Part shown: piece by piece, positions 9,548 through 19,503 of the stretch
Layout of the letters: each line of letters begins with the position of its first letter
Numbering within the stretch: position 1 is the stretch's first letter
Assembly (NCBI GenBank): GCA_016708765.1
Contig: JADJFD010000001.1
Coordinates: forward strand, 372,001-436,000
Length of the DNA stretch: 64,000 nucleotides
Reading direction: 5' to 3'
From: Chitinophagaceae bacterium
GTDB lineage: Bacteria; Bacteroidota; Bacteroidia; Chitinophagales; Chitinophagaceae
The notes under the pieces: generated by a model
What the model was told of the DNA's origin: nothing
The model's input: only the letters and a program-made list of their open reading frames with translations
The model's database searches: none
Program-made: the position numbers and the translations under genes

Positions 9548-10495
9548 ATGAAAAATATTAAAATAATTGAAGTTCCATCAGAAATTGGCGCAGGCACAAG
9601 AGGCTCCAGTTTAGGTATTGAAGCCATTAAAATTGCCGCATTGGATTTTATGAGCAACTTCTTTATTCATTTCCCTTCCGAAAAAATTCAGGACGAAAAT
9701 AAAATACTATACGAACCAATTGAATCACCATATGCCAAACGCATAAAAGGTGTTGCAGCCATGTACGACAAATTGAGCAAATCTATCTGCAATTCAATGA
9801 AGGACAATTTTTTTCCTGTTGTATTAAGCGGAGATCACAGCACATCTGGCGGAACAATTGCTGGTATAAAAATGGCCAAGCCAAAAAGCCGCTTAGGTGT
9901 TATTTGGATTGATGCACATGCAGACCTCCATACACCTTACACTACTCCATCAGGAAATGTACATGGAATGCCAATGGCCGCTACAATCAGCAAGGATAAT
10001 GAAGAATGTGCTGTTCATGAAATAGATGCTGAAACAAAAAAACATTGGGAGTTTTTAAAGAATGTTGGAAAAATAAACCCAAAAGTTTTGCCTGAAGATG
10101 TTGTTTTCATTTCACTTCGGGATTATGAAAAAGAAGAACGTTACCTGATTGAGAAATATGGCATGAAGGTTATAACTACAAAAGAAGTAAGAAGTAAAGG
10201 TGCAGAGAATGTAGTAAGAGCCGTTATCCGATATTTATCTGAATGTACTGATATTTATATTTCATTTGATGTAGACAGTCTTGACTCTTCAATTTCAAAG
10301 GGAACCGGCACACCGGTTGGAAATGGTTTAAAAGAAAGAGAAGCGGAAGACCTGATCAGTAAGTTTATGCAGAATAGAAAAGTTTGCTGCTTTGAAATAA
10401 CAGAAGTAAACCCAACTTTGGATAAAGAAAACCTGATGGCTGAAATAGCTTTTAATATTCTGCAACGAAGTGTAAATGTGCTCTTGATGAACTAA
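9548..10495 (+). CDS. rocF: Arginase-family ureohydrolase
   Basis: This 315-residue member of the manganese ureohydrolase family carries the three signatures of the binuclear metal site: GDHS (about residue 95), IDAHADLHTPYTTPSGNVHGMP (about 122) and SFDVDSLDSS (about 239). The SGNVHGMP substrate loop is the form seen in arginases rather than agmatinases, so hydrolysis of arginine to ornithine and urea is the best guess. No urease genes are nearby in the window. The start has no Shine-Dalgarno sequence. It is followed after 49 bases by the TPR lipoprotein gene, possibly co-transcribed, although function does not obviously link them. Formiminoglutamase is a less likely alternative. Confidence 0.85.
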   Translation: MKNIKIIEVPSEIGAGTRGSSLGIEAIKIAALDFMSNFFIHFPSEKIQDENKILYEPIESPYAKRIKGVAAMYDKLSKSICNSMKDNFFPVVLSGDHSTSGGTIAGIKMAKPKSRLGVIWIDAHADLHTPYTTPSGNVHGMPMAATISKDNEECAVHEIDAETKKHWEFLKNVGKINPKVLPEDVVFISLRDYEKEERYLIEKYGMKVITTKEVRSKGAENVVRAVIRYLSECTDIYISFDVDSLDSSISKGTGTPVGNGLKEREAEDLISKFMQNRKVCCFEITEVNPTLDKENLMAEIAFNILQRSVNVLLMN

Positions 10496-10544
10496 TTAAG
10501 CGAACTATCTGGTTCCCTTTTTCGTATGTTTTTAAAAAATTGAA

Positions 10545-11834
10545 ATGAGAACCAACTTTTTTGCCCTAATTATAGCTTTTATACTTTTTTCCTGTAATAA
10601 TAAAAATGAAACTATTGTTGATGTTGTATTTACAGACAGTCTAATCAAAAATTATTCTATTTCTCCATTATATAAAGCTACAGAAGGCAACTATGAATTC
10701 TGGAAGAAAAGAATGGATAGTTTACCAGATAATTATGTAAACGGACCAAAATATGCTGGAGCTCTCTCCGCTTTGTTTCAAAGTTCAGGTAACATTGAAT
10801 ATTTAGTAAAAGCAGATAGCCTTATACAGCAGTCTTTAATTGCATACCTGGAAAGAGAACCAGGATTAAACAATACGTTAGCTTATTTGTCCATTCAGCA
10901 ACATAAATTTAACAGAGCCGATTCGCTATTAAAAATTGCCGTGAAGGCTGAAGGACAGACAAAACCTAATGCATTTCTTGATTTTGACATCAGTTTTGAG
11001 AAAGGCGATTACCGTCGTTCAAAAAATCTGCTTGCAACATTAAAAGATGACAACTCCTACGCTTATTTATTTCGGAAGGCAAAATTTGATCATTATGATG
11101 GATCCCTGGACAGTGCTATTTCCAATATGCTGAAAGCAGCAGAATTGGCTGGCGAAAACAAATACTTGAAACAAGCTGCCCTTTCAAACGCAGCAGATCT
11201 TTGTTTGCATAAAGGAGATTTAAAGAAAGCTTTTTCACTTTATAAATCAAGTATCAATATTGATGCAGCGGACATGCACAGCATAAGCGGTATTGGATGG
11301 CTTGCTTTAGTGCATGATAAAAAAAACACCCTTGCAGAAAAAATATTTCGATTTGTACTGAAAAATACGCAGTCGCCAGATGTGTTGCTAAAATTAATGC
11401 AGGTGGAAGAATTTAGAGGTGATTCAATAACGCAGAGACAATATGCTGAAGAATTTATTTCGATAGCAACCAAGCAGCATTATGGCAATATGTATAATAA
11501 GTATCTTATAGATCTTTATACAGGCATCATTAATGAACCTGCCAAAGCAGTTGCACTAGCTGAAAAAGAACTAATTGACCGTGCCAATCCGCAAACATAT
11601 GCCTGGTATGTGTGGAGCTTGTATAGCAACAATGAAAAAGAAAAAGCTTATACCTATTTTAAAAGTTATGTATCTGCGCAACCTTTGGAAGGATTAGAAT
11701 TATATTATATGGGAAGAATGATGGAAGGCTTAGACAAAAAATATAATGCAACAGAGTTTTATAAAGTTGCGATGAAGAACAAATACGATCTAAGCCCATC
11801 AAAACAAAAATACCTGGAAGAAATTTTAGAGTAA
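10545..11834 (+). CDS. Tetratricopeptide-repeat lipoprotein
   Basis: This 429-residue protein has a lipoprotein signal (ILFSC, Cys about residue 17) and then helical repeats that read as TPRs. Examples are the segments around residues 75-125, 185-260 (AALSNAADLCLHKGDLKKAFSLYKSS) and 355-425. It is likely anchored in the envelope as a protein-interaction scaffold. The stop overlaps the convergent HupE-like gene by nine bases. Its position next to the HupE, DUF4331 and TonB-receptor genes suggests it belongs to that group (inference), even though it lies on the other strand from HupE and the DUF4331 genes. Confidence 0.8.
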   Translation: MRTNFFALIIAFILFSCNNKNETIVDVVFTDSLIKNYSISPLYKATEGNYEFWKKRMDSLPDNYVNGPKYAGALSALFQSSGNIEYLVKADSLIQQSLIAYLEREPGLNNTLAYLSIQQHKFNRADSLLKIAVKAEGQTKPNAFLDFDISFEKGDYRRSKNLLATLKDDNSYAYLFRKAKFDHYDGSLDSAISNMLKAAELAGENKYLKQAALSNAADLCLHKGDLKKAFSLYKSSINIDAADMHSISGIGWLALVHDKKNTLAEKIFRFVLKNTQSPDVLLKLMQVEEFRGDSITQRQYAEEFISIATKQHYGNMYNKYLIDLYTGIINEPAKAVALAEKELIDRANPQTYAWYVWSLYSNNEKEKAYTYFKSYVSAQPLEGLELYYMGRMMEGLDKKYNATEFYKVAMKNKYDLSPSKQKYLEEILE

Positions 11835-12509
11835 GGTTCTTTCAATTACCCAATACAATGCTATTGCTGCAATCAGTATAGAAAGTGGTATAACTACATA
11901 TTTGCGATAGTATGGTTTCTTTCCGAACCATAACCCAAACAACAGGAATGCTGCTAAAATAACTATTACTTGCCCAAGCTCCACCCCTACATTAAACATA
12001 ATTAAGGAAGAAAGAAATGCATCTTTGGGAAGTCCAAGGCTATTTAACACACTGGCAAAGCCTAAACCATGTATAAGCCCAAATAAAAAGATAATACCAA
12101 TACGGGAGGCCTTAAGTTTCTTTGCGAATATATTTTCCAATGCTACATACATAATGGACAAGGCAATTAACGGTTCTACAATGTTGGGAGAAATTGTGAT
12201 TACATCATAAACTGCAAGTCCCAAAGTAACTGAGTGTGCCACTGTAAAAGCAAGAGACTGCCACAATACTTTCTTAAGATCAGCACTGAAGAGAAACAAA
12301 CTCAGTACAAAAAGAATATGATCAAGCCCAAGAGGAAGAATATGTTTGTATCCAAGATTAAGATAAAGAATTGCCTTATCACCTTTCGACATATCTTCTA
12401 ATTCCCCTACTACATCATGTGCAAAAGCCGATATAGAAAACAACGAAATGATAAGCAGGAGTGCTATTCTTAAAACAGTATTGGAATTTGAAATATTACT
12501 CATTATCAT
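11826..12509 (-). CDS. HupE/UreJ-like membrane protein
   Basis: This 227-residue protein has an N-terminal signal or first membrane segment (LLIISLFSISAFAHD) and about six further hydrophobic helices. The motif HILPLGLDHILFV matches the His/Asp-His metal-site motif of the HupE/UreJ_2 family, and a second FGLIHGLGFA segment is present. Family members are proposed nickel or cobalt permeases, usually beside hydrogenase or urease genes; neither is visible here. The gene is read toward the TPR gene and overlaps its end. Upstream lie two DUF4331 genes on the same strand, with a strong terminator between, so it probably has its own promoter. Confidence 0.82.
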   Translation of the reverse strand: MIMSNISNSNTVLRIALLLIISLFSISAFAHDVVGELEDMSKGDKAILYLNLGYKHILPLGLDHILFVLSLFLFSADLKKVLWQSLAFTVAHSVTLGLAVYDVITISPNIVEPLIALSIMYVALENIFAKKLKASRIGIIFLFGLIHGLGFASVLNSLGLPKDAFLSSLIMFNVGVELGQVIVILAAFLLFGLWFGKKPYYRKYVVIPLSILIAAIALYWVIERTLL

Positions 12510-12532
12510 AAAACTTAAACAGCAAATTATAA

Positions 12533-12564
12533 AAAGACTCCCCGGTATTCACCAAGGAGTCTTT
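12533..12564 (-). terminator. Rho-independent terminator after the DUF4331 genes
   Basis: Nine perfect pairs (12533-12541 with 12556-12564) enclose a 14-base loop. On the minus strand a TTTTTAT tract follows. It ends the DUF4331 transcript before the HupE-like gene. Confidence 0.85.
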
Positions 12565-12584
12565 ATTATTAAAAATAGGGTGAA

Positions 12585-13147
12585 TTAAAATGGTGCTGCG
12601 AGAAAAGGAAACGATCCTAAAAACGGCTTATCATTTGCATTTACATTATCACTGGTTAATTTTGGATTGCTATTACCGGTTGGTCCTCCAAAAATTAAGA
12701 ACTTAAGCTCTATGTCAATAACATCATCTGATAAGTTTCTTCCAGATAAAGTTGCCAATGATGTAGCACCTGTCATTGATACACCTAAAACATCTGTTGC
12801 TAAAGTTGTAGTAAGAACTTGAGGACTCAATTCCCAAGTGCATTTGTTGAATATTGCACATATGTTGGATCATTGGCCTTTATTGCTGCATCCAATGCTA
12901 CCAGATTGTTTAAAAATTTAGGTGCAAATATTGCTCCCATTGCAGATGGCGTAGTAACATTAAAAGTGTTTTTATCCGCTGAACCATTAAAAACGGTGTT
13001 CACAGCAGGTCTTCCCATTTGATCATTTTGCGTAAAAGTTCCAGAAGTATCAAATGTATCGCCTGGCGCATCATCTTTATCGCAGCTAACAAGCACAAAG
13101 CCTAATGCAGCTATAGCAAGAATTGAAAATTTATTAAAGCGTATCAT
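12585..13147 (-). CDS. DUF4331 C-terminal-half lipoprotein, frameshifted
   Basis: The start encodes a lipoprotein signal (FVLVSC, Cys about residue 22). It is followed by the NDQMGRPAVNTVF segment typical of the second half of DUF4331 proteins, but the frame stops at 12827-12829. Another frame picks up at once with SPQVLTT, then LSDDVIDIELKFLIFGG and LTSDNVNANDKPFLGSFPFLAAPF, the normal DUF4331 ending. One missing base near the GGG at 12833-12835 explains the break; adding it gives a 187-residue protein. It lies 28 bases after a gene for the N-terminal half of the same domain. The function of DUF4331 is unknown. The protein would be lipid-anchored in the envelope. Confidence 0.82.
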
Positions 13148-13175
13148 AATTTAAAATTTTAATTTGTAAGAATAA

Positions 13176-13847
13176 TTATTTTGATTTTGTTTCGCCCCAA
13201 ACACCAATTGTCGCAGATGTTCCTAAAAGTGATTTAGGCACTTCCACAACGATTGACATTACATTTGATCCTTTAAAAGTATCGTTACCTGGATTCGCAA
13301 ATCCTATTACTGGGTTTGCCAACACCATGTTATACCTTGTAAAGTCAAAGAAGAATGGATCGTCTCTTGGGCCTGCAAAAACTCTTACACCGTTTGCATT
13401 TGTTGCGGTTACAGGTGTTGCAGATGCATAAGAAGTTACAGCAACTTCTGTCATTGGGCCACTTGTTTTACCTGTGCTTGTAATGCCTGGCGTTCCAACA
13501 ACTACAGGTCCATAAACTCTCATTCTACCATTTTGCACCAAGCATTGAATTACCAGGTCTTCAACATTGTCACCACTGTTGTCGATATTAAATTCAAACA
13601 TAACATTGGAAGGGAAAGTTGCTGTGGCAGAGGCCGCTGGAGAAAGTAAACCTTGCGTATTCATTACGAATACCATTTTGCTGTTATCAGCAGGGCTTTG
13701 AAAAGCATAAATGTCTGTAATGTCATTATTCAAACTACTGGGTCCTGCACCAGTTACTGCAGGTGCATCAATATGGTCAGCAGCAAAAATTATTCCGCCA
13801 ACCATTACTACACCTAGTAAACTACCTAAAAGAAGTTTCTTTTTCAT
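13176..13847 (-). CDS. DUF4331 N-terminal-half secreted protein
   Basis: This 223-residue protein has a signal peptide (MKKKLLLGSLLGVVMVGGIIFA) and then ADHIDAPAV, the hallmark opening of DUF4331, with DITDIYAF, a beta-rich middle and DDPFFFDFTRYN. It ends near SIVVEVPKSLLG and IGVWGETK, where longer DUF4331 proteins continue. The rest of the domain is supplied by the next gene with its own export signal, so the pair probably acts together. It is the first gene of a two-gene minus-strand operon, divergent from a TonB-dependent receptor 240 bases away. The function is unknown. Confidence 0.85.
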   Translation of the reverse strand: MKKKLLLGSLLGVVMVGGIIFAADHIDAPAVTGAGPSSLNNDITDIYAFQSPADNSKMVFVMNTQGLLSPAASATATFPSNVMFEFNIDNSGDNVEDLVIQCLVQNGRMRVYGPVVVGTPGITSTGKTSGPMTEVAVTSYASATPVTATNANGVRVFAGPRDDPFFFDFTRYNMVLANPVIGFANPGNDTFKGSNVMSIVVEVPKSLLGTSATIGVWGETKSK

Positions 13848-14086
13848 AATTAAAAATTTGTTGTTAAAAAAAGGTTTTAAAATTTTTCCCTAAACCCTCC
13901 TCCGAAAGAAAATCACTTGTTGGTTAATTGCTTTTGGTCAGGTTAGTAAAAGGATTTCGTTATCAGATACGGGTTGCTTTATAAATCAGATTGCAGCCTT
14001 GTAAACTTTTATTAACAAAAAATTTATAGTGGGTTTAAAAATCCATATTTGTAATTTGGTCGTATACAATGTATAACCAACTTATT

Positions 14087-16341
14087 ATGAAAAAGAACTA
14101 TTCCATTCTTTTAGCTATACTTGTTAGTGCTATTACAAGTTTTGCCCAAAAAGGAAGTATTGAAGGCTCTATAATAGATGCCAGTTCAAGAACCCCACTT
14201 ATTGGTGCTTCTATAAATCTTTCTGGAGATAGAGGCGATAACTCAGATATGTTTGGAAAATTCAGCATTCCGGCCATAAATCCCGGTCAATATGAAATGA
14301 TCATTTCGCATATCGGCTATAAAACAGAAATTATTCCGGTAGATGTTAAACCAAATTTGCTTTCATCTGTAAGTATAAATCTTAAAAAAGATGAGTTAAA
14401 TCTGGCTGAAATCCGTGTAAATAGTAAAAGAACATCTGGTTTGAATTCAATTGGAGCAATTGATATTCGTTTAAGGCCAGTTAACACATCTCAGGATGTT
14501 TTACGAATTGTACCCGGTTTATTTATTGCACAACATGCTGGTGGTGGAAAAGCAGAGCAAATCTTTTTAAGAGGCTTTGATATTGACCATGGTACTGATA
14601 TTGCCATTACCGTTGATGGAATGCCCGTTAATATGGTAAGCCATGCACATGGACAAGGTTACGCTGATCTTCATTTTCTTATTCCAGAAACTGTAGAGAA
14701 AGTTGCATTTGATAAAGGCCCATATTTTTCTGGAAAAGGTAATTTGGCTACTGCCGCTTATGTTGATTTTTCCACAAAAGAGTTTTTAGATGCAAATCTT
14801 ATTAAAGCAGAGATTGGCCAATTTAATAGTCAGCGTTTTGTAACCATGCTGAAACTATTCAACAAAACAAATGAAAAAAATAGGCAACAATTTTATATCG
14901 CTTCTGAATATTCTTCCACTGATGGATATTTTGAAAGCCCACAGGATTTTCATCGGTTTAATGTTATGGGAAAATACAATGCCTGGTTTGGCAATCAATC
15001 GCAACTAAGTATTACTGCTTCCACATTCGATAGCAAATGGAATGCATCAGGACAAGTTCCTGATAGGGCAGTTCAAGATGGCACAATTGGCCGCTTTGGT
15101 GCAATTGATGATACAGAAGGTGGAAATACAAGTCGTACCAATGTTAATATCAAATTCAATAAACAGTGGAAAAGTAACTGGAAAACAACAGATCAGCTTT
15201 ATTACAGCCATTATAAATTTAATTTATACTCCAACTTCACTTTCTTTTTGGAAGACCAGATAAATGGCGATATGATACGGCAAACAGAGGAAAGAGATAT
15301 TTTTGGCTATAATACAACAGCCGAAAAATCATACCTATTAGGAAATAGCAAAGCCACAACTACTTTTGGTGGTGGAATACGATATGATAATATAAATGAT
15401 ATTGAATTGGCAAAAGCTAACCGTACCACTTTTTTCAACAGTATTCAAAAAGGCGATGTAAAAGAATTGAATTCTTCTTTATATATAAATCAAGACATTG
15501 AACTATCTGATAAAGTAAATCTGAATGCCGGATTAAGATATGATCATTTTATTTTTCGATACAAAGATGAACTAGTAGGTGCAACAGATTTTGCAAAAAC
15601 AAAAAAAGGGGTGTTTAGTCCTAAGCTAAATCTTAGTTATTCGCCTAATACTAAAATCAAAATTTATTTGAATAACGGAATAGGATTTCACTCCAATGAT
15701 ACAAGAGTAATATTGAATAATGATGCAGACAAAATTCTACCAAAAGTATTTGGAACTGATCTTGGTGTGATTTTTAAGCCTAACAAATCATTGGTTCTTA
15801 AAGCTGCTTTGTGGCATTTACTATCTGAACAAGAGTTTGTGTATGTAGGTGATGCTGGTGTAGTAGAGCCAAGTGGTCGTTCAAGAAGAATGGGTGTTGA
15901 CGTTTCTGCCAGATATCAGTTTAATAAATGGTTATTTGCTGATATGGATGTGAACCTTACGAGAGCAAGAGCAATTGGTGTAGCAAAGGTGAAGATTTTA
16001 TTCCATTGGCTCCATTATTTACAAGTATTGGTGGCTTAACTGCTAAAACAAAAGATGGTTTTAGTGGTTCACTTCGCTATCGCTTTATTGACAACAGACC
16101 AGCCAATGAAACAAACACGGTAAGAGCTGAAGGTTATTTACTGGCTGATGTCGTTTTATCATATCGGTTTAAAAAATTTGAATTTACATTGGCGGGAGAA
16201 AATATTTTAAATAATGAATGGAGAGAAGCACAGTTCGATACGGAATCAAGATTGAGAAACGAAATTGATCCTGTTTCTGAAATACATTATACTCCTGGCT
16301 CACCAAGAAATCTGAAAGTTGGCGTTAGTTTTCATTTTTAA
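14087..16341 (+). CDS. TonB-dependent receptor with carboxypeptidase-like N-terminal domain, frameshifted
   Basis: I choose the ATG at 14087 because it begins a clean signal peptide (KKNYSILLAILVSAITSFAQ); an ATG 18 bases upstream adds an odd extension. A CarboxypepD_reg-like domain (about 20-105) precedes the plug (DVLRIVPGLFIAQHAGGG, ITVDGMPVNM) and a beta-barrel ending in NLKVGVSFHF. Phase is lost at AAA (15985-15987); adding one A gives GVAKGEDFIPLAPLF and a 751-residue receptor. The plug has a His-rich stretch (SHAHGQGYADLHF), compatible with a metal or metal-chelate ligand (inference). It is divergent from the DUF4331/HupE genes, so all may serve one uptake system. The stop overlaps the convergent SDR gene by 17 bases. 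Confidence 0.88.
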
Positions 16342-17221
16342 TCTCGAAAGTTTTTCTAAGGCCTTCATCAAATGATACAGGTGAATAGTTTAATAAGGCT
16401 TTTGCCTTACTAATATCAAAGCCGGTGAAAGGCGGCCGGAGAGCTTTCTCTTTCAAATCATTTTGGTTTATAGGAAGAATTAATTCTTTGTTGAGGCCAA
16501 ACAAATCTGCCATTTTAATTACCATTTCGTAAGGAGACAATTGATCTACTCCGGAAATGTGAAATATCCCGTTCGCTTTATTATCAATTATTGAAATAAT
16601 TGCCGATGCCAAATCTTCAACATAGGTTGGAGTTCTTAACTGATCTGTAAAAACTTTGAAAACTTCTCCGTTCTCATTTTTCTTCTTTACCAAAGTAAGT
16701 AGATTTTCTCTCCCCATTTGTGGCCTGCCATAAACTAAAACTGTTCTAACAATACACCATTCGCCAACATACTCTTTCACTTTTTCTTCTGCTAATAATT
16801 TAGTTTGCCCATAGTAATTAACCGGGGTTGGACTATCTTTTTCATTATACATTCCTTTTAGTCCATCAAATACAAAATCAGTTGAAATAAAAATAAAAAA
16901 GCTATTTAAAGGTATAGCAGCTTTAAGTAAATTAATTGTCCCTTGTGTATTTATATCAAATGCAAGCTCTCTATTCTCCTCACATTCATCAGGTTTGCTT
17001 ATTGCGCCTGCATGAACGATAACCTCAGGTTTATATGTAGAAAAAACATGATTTACGGATTGAACATTTGTAAAATCCATTTCTTCATAAACAAACGTAT
17101 CAGTCACTTTAATCCTGCATTTACCTTTTCCAGTTGCTATCACTTCATACTTTCTCTTTAACAACTCTGGTATAAGATAATTGCCTAAAAAACCATTAGC
17201 ACCTGTAACTAAAATTCGCAT
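16325..17221 (-). CDS. NAD-dependent epimerase/dehydratase (RmlD-like SDR)
   Basis: This 298-residue extended short-chain dehydrogenase resembles dTDP-4-dehydrorhamnose reductase. A Rossmann loop TGANGFLGNYLI lies at residues 6-17, HAGAISKPDECEENRELA near 80, and the catalytic YxxxK pair in YYGQTKLLAEE near 140. The substrate is probably a nucleotide sugar, but no rhamnose genes are nearby, so a precise name would be a guess. It is transcribed toward the TonB-receptor gene and overlaps its end. The upstream neighbour on the same strand is a prolyl oligopeptidase, separated by a small hairpin. Confidence 0.85.
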   Translation of the reverse strand: MRILVTGANGFLGNYLIPELLKRKYEVIATGKGKCRIKVTDTFVYEEMDFTNVQSVNHVFSTYKPEVIVHAGAISKPDECEENRELAFDINTQGTINLLKAAIPLNSFFIFISTDFVFDGLKGMYNEKDSPTPVNYYGQTKLLAEEKVKEYVGEWCIVRTVLVYGRPQMGRENLLTLVKKKNENGEVFKVFTDQLRTPTYVEDLASAIISIIDNKANGIFHISGVDQLSPYEMVIKMADLFGLNKELILPINQNDLKEKALRPPFTGFDISKAKALLNYSPVSFDEGLRKTFEIKNEN

Positions 17222-17256
17222 TCATTAAAAATATAATTATATAAATAAAAATTCAT

Positions 17257-17286
17257 CCTGAACTTTTTAGAATCAGGGTTTTTTAT
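17257..17286. terminator. Weak hairpin between the peptidase and SDR genes
   Basis: CCTGA (17257-17261) pairs with TCAGG (17273-17277). A T6 tract follows on the plus strand and a weaker TTTTTA tract on the minus strand. It may terminate the minus-strand peptidase transcript. Confidence 0.35.
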
Positions 17287-17302
17287 ATAATGTTAATAGA
17301 AA

Positions 17303-19418
17303 TTAGAATCCTTTTTTTACCGGCTCTTTATATTGCATGCCCAAATTTTGCATAGTAAAACTCCAGATATCTGTTGCTTCTTCAATTTGTTTACTGGTTG
17401 GTTTTCCAGCACCATGTCCAGCCTTGCTTTCAATGCGGATCAATGTTGGATTGGCACCAGCTTGAACTGCCTGCAATGCTGCTGCAAATTTGAATGAATG
17501 AGCCGGTACTACCCTGTCGTCATGATCAGCAGTAGTTACAATTGTTGCCGGATAGTTAATTCCCGATTTTAAATTATGAACCGGAGAATATTTATACAAA
17601 TAATCAAAGTCCTCTTTTTTATCACTACTTCCGTATTCAACCGCCCAAGCATATCCAATAGTAAATTTATGATAACGCAACATATCCATTACTCCCACTT
17701 GTGGAATAGCAACTTTGAATAAGTCAGGACGTTGCGTCATTGCAGCACCAACCAATAAGCCTCCGTTACTTCCTCCACGGATTGCAATTTTATCTTTGTT
17801 GGTGTATTTTTCTTTTATCAACGTTTCAGCAGCACCAATAAAATCATCAAATACGTTTTGCTTTTTTTCCAACATTCCTGCTTTATGCCAATCTTCTCCA
17901 TACTCACTTCCTCCACGAAGATTTACTTGCACATACACTCCTCCTTGTTCCATAAAGAAAGCATTAGAAATACTAAAGCCAGGTGTCATTGGGATATTAA
18001 AACCACCATATCCATATAAAAGCACAGGATTAGTTCCATCTAGCTTTAAGCCTTTTTTATGTGAAACAAACATTGGAACTTTTGTTCCATCCTTGCTTTT
18101 GAAGAAAATTTGTTTTGTCTCATAACCAGTCGGATCAAACTTTGTTTCAGTTTTTCTGAACAAGCTAGATTTTCCAGTCGCTACATCATATCTGAAAATT
18201 GTAGGTGGATAATTAAATGAAGTAAACGTATAAAAGAATTCTTTCTCTTCTTTTTTACCACCAAATCCACCGGCAGTTCCAATACCCGGCAACTCTATAT
18301 TTCTTATAAGCTTACCATCATAACTATGTTGATAAACTCTTGTAGATGCATCTTTCAAATAAGAAGAAAAAAGGCTTCCTCCTCCAGTACTTACACCTTG
18401 TAGCACTTCTTTTTTCTCTGGAATTACTAACTTCCAATTTTCCTTTGCAGGATTTTTTGGATCAACTAATACAAGTTTGTAATTAGGTGCATCTTCGTTT
18501 GTCAATAAAAGAAGTTTGTCGTCAACATTATCAACGATGCTTGGTTCTGTTGTAAATCCAGGTATCAATAAGCTGAATTCTTTTTGTGATGGATCTTTCA
18601 AATCTTTATACCATATTTCACTTCCACTTGTTCCTTCAGATGTAGACAAAATCAGAAATCGTTCAGCTTCCGTTAGTCCAACGCCGACAAACCGAAGAGG
18701 ATGTTCTTTGTCTTCATATATCAAAACATCTTCCGTTTGTGTAGTTCCAAGTTGATGATAATATACTTTCGACGATTCATTTTTTCCCTTTAACTCATCC
18801 CCTTCTTTTGGTTCTGGATACCGGGAATAGTAAAACCCGTCATCACCCTTCCAGCTAAAGCCAGTAAATTTTAACCAGTTCAATTGCTCGCCAGTTTTTT
18901 TTTTAGTCTTTACATCCATTATGTAACCAGTTTGCCAATCGCTGCCCGATTGCGATACTGAATAAACAAGGTATTTACTAGTTTTAGAAAAACTAATACC
19001 TGCCAATGCCGCTGTACCATCATCTGACAGCTTGTTTGGATCAAGAAAAACTTCAGGGCTACCGTCGAGTCCCATTTGCCGATAAGCTACACTTTGATTT
19101 TGAAGTCCATCATTCTTAAAGAAATAATAATACTCTCCCTCTTTAAATGGCGAAGAATACTTTGGATAATTCCACAGTTCTTCTAATCTTTTTTTAACAT
19201 TATTTCTAAACGGGATTGTAGCCAGGTAATCATCTGTTACTTTATTTTGCGCAGCAACCCAAGCCTTTGTTTCTTCACTATTATCGTCCTCCAACCATCT
19301 ATAAGGGTCAGCCACTTTTGTTCCATGGTAGTCTTCAACAATATCTTGTAGGATATTGCACTTGGGCTAATGCTATGCAGGGTATTATCATAATTGAAAG
19401 AGAAAGCAGTTTTTTCAT
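17303..19418 (-). CDS. Prolyl oligopeptidase (S9A), frameshifted near the N-terminus
   Basis: The ATG at 19416-19418 starts a signal peptide (KKLLSLSIMIIPCIALAQ), then phase is lost after QYPT. Removing one of two A's (19346-19347 on the plus strand) joins it to DIVEDYHGTKVADPYRWLED, the conserved start of the S9A propeller domain, giving 704 residues. The C-terminal alpha/beta-hydrolase domain carries GGSNGGLLVG (catalytic Ser), ADHDDRVVP (Asp) and SKAGHGAGKP (His). The enzyme would cut short proline-containing peptides in the periplasm. Without the repair, an internal start at 19315 would give an unexported 670-residue protein lacking the first strand. No operon partner is clear. Confidence 0.92.
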
Positions 19419-19460
19419 AAAAATAATTATGCTGCTAAAGTTATAGCAAGTATTGCCAAT

Positions 19461-19488
19461 AAAAAAACTCCGATACAGAAGGGTTTTT
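19461..19488 (-). terminator. Rho-independent terminator after the 246-residue unknown gene
   Basis: On the minus strand AAAAACCC pairs with GAGTTTTT (one wobble) around a ten-base loop and runs into further T's. It lies 16 bases past the stop. Confidence 0.7.
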
Positions 19489-19503
19489 AGGATAAGAAGT
19501 AAA

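Noticed and set aside
11826..12509. HupE-like gene as part of a hydrogenase or urease operon
   Set aside because: No hydrogenase, urease or accessory metal-insertion gene is present nearby.
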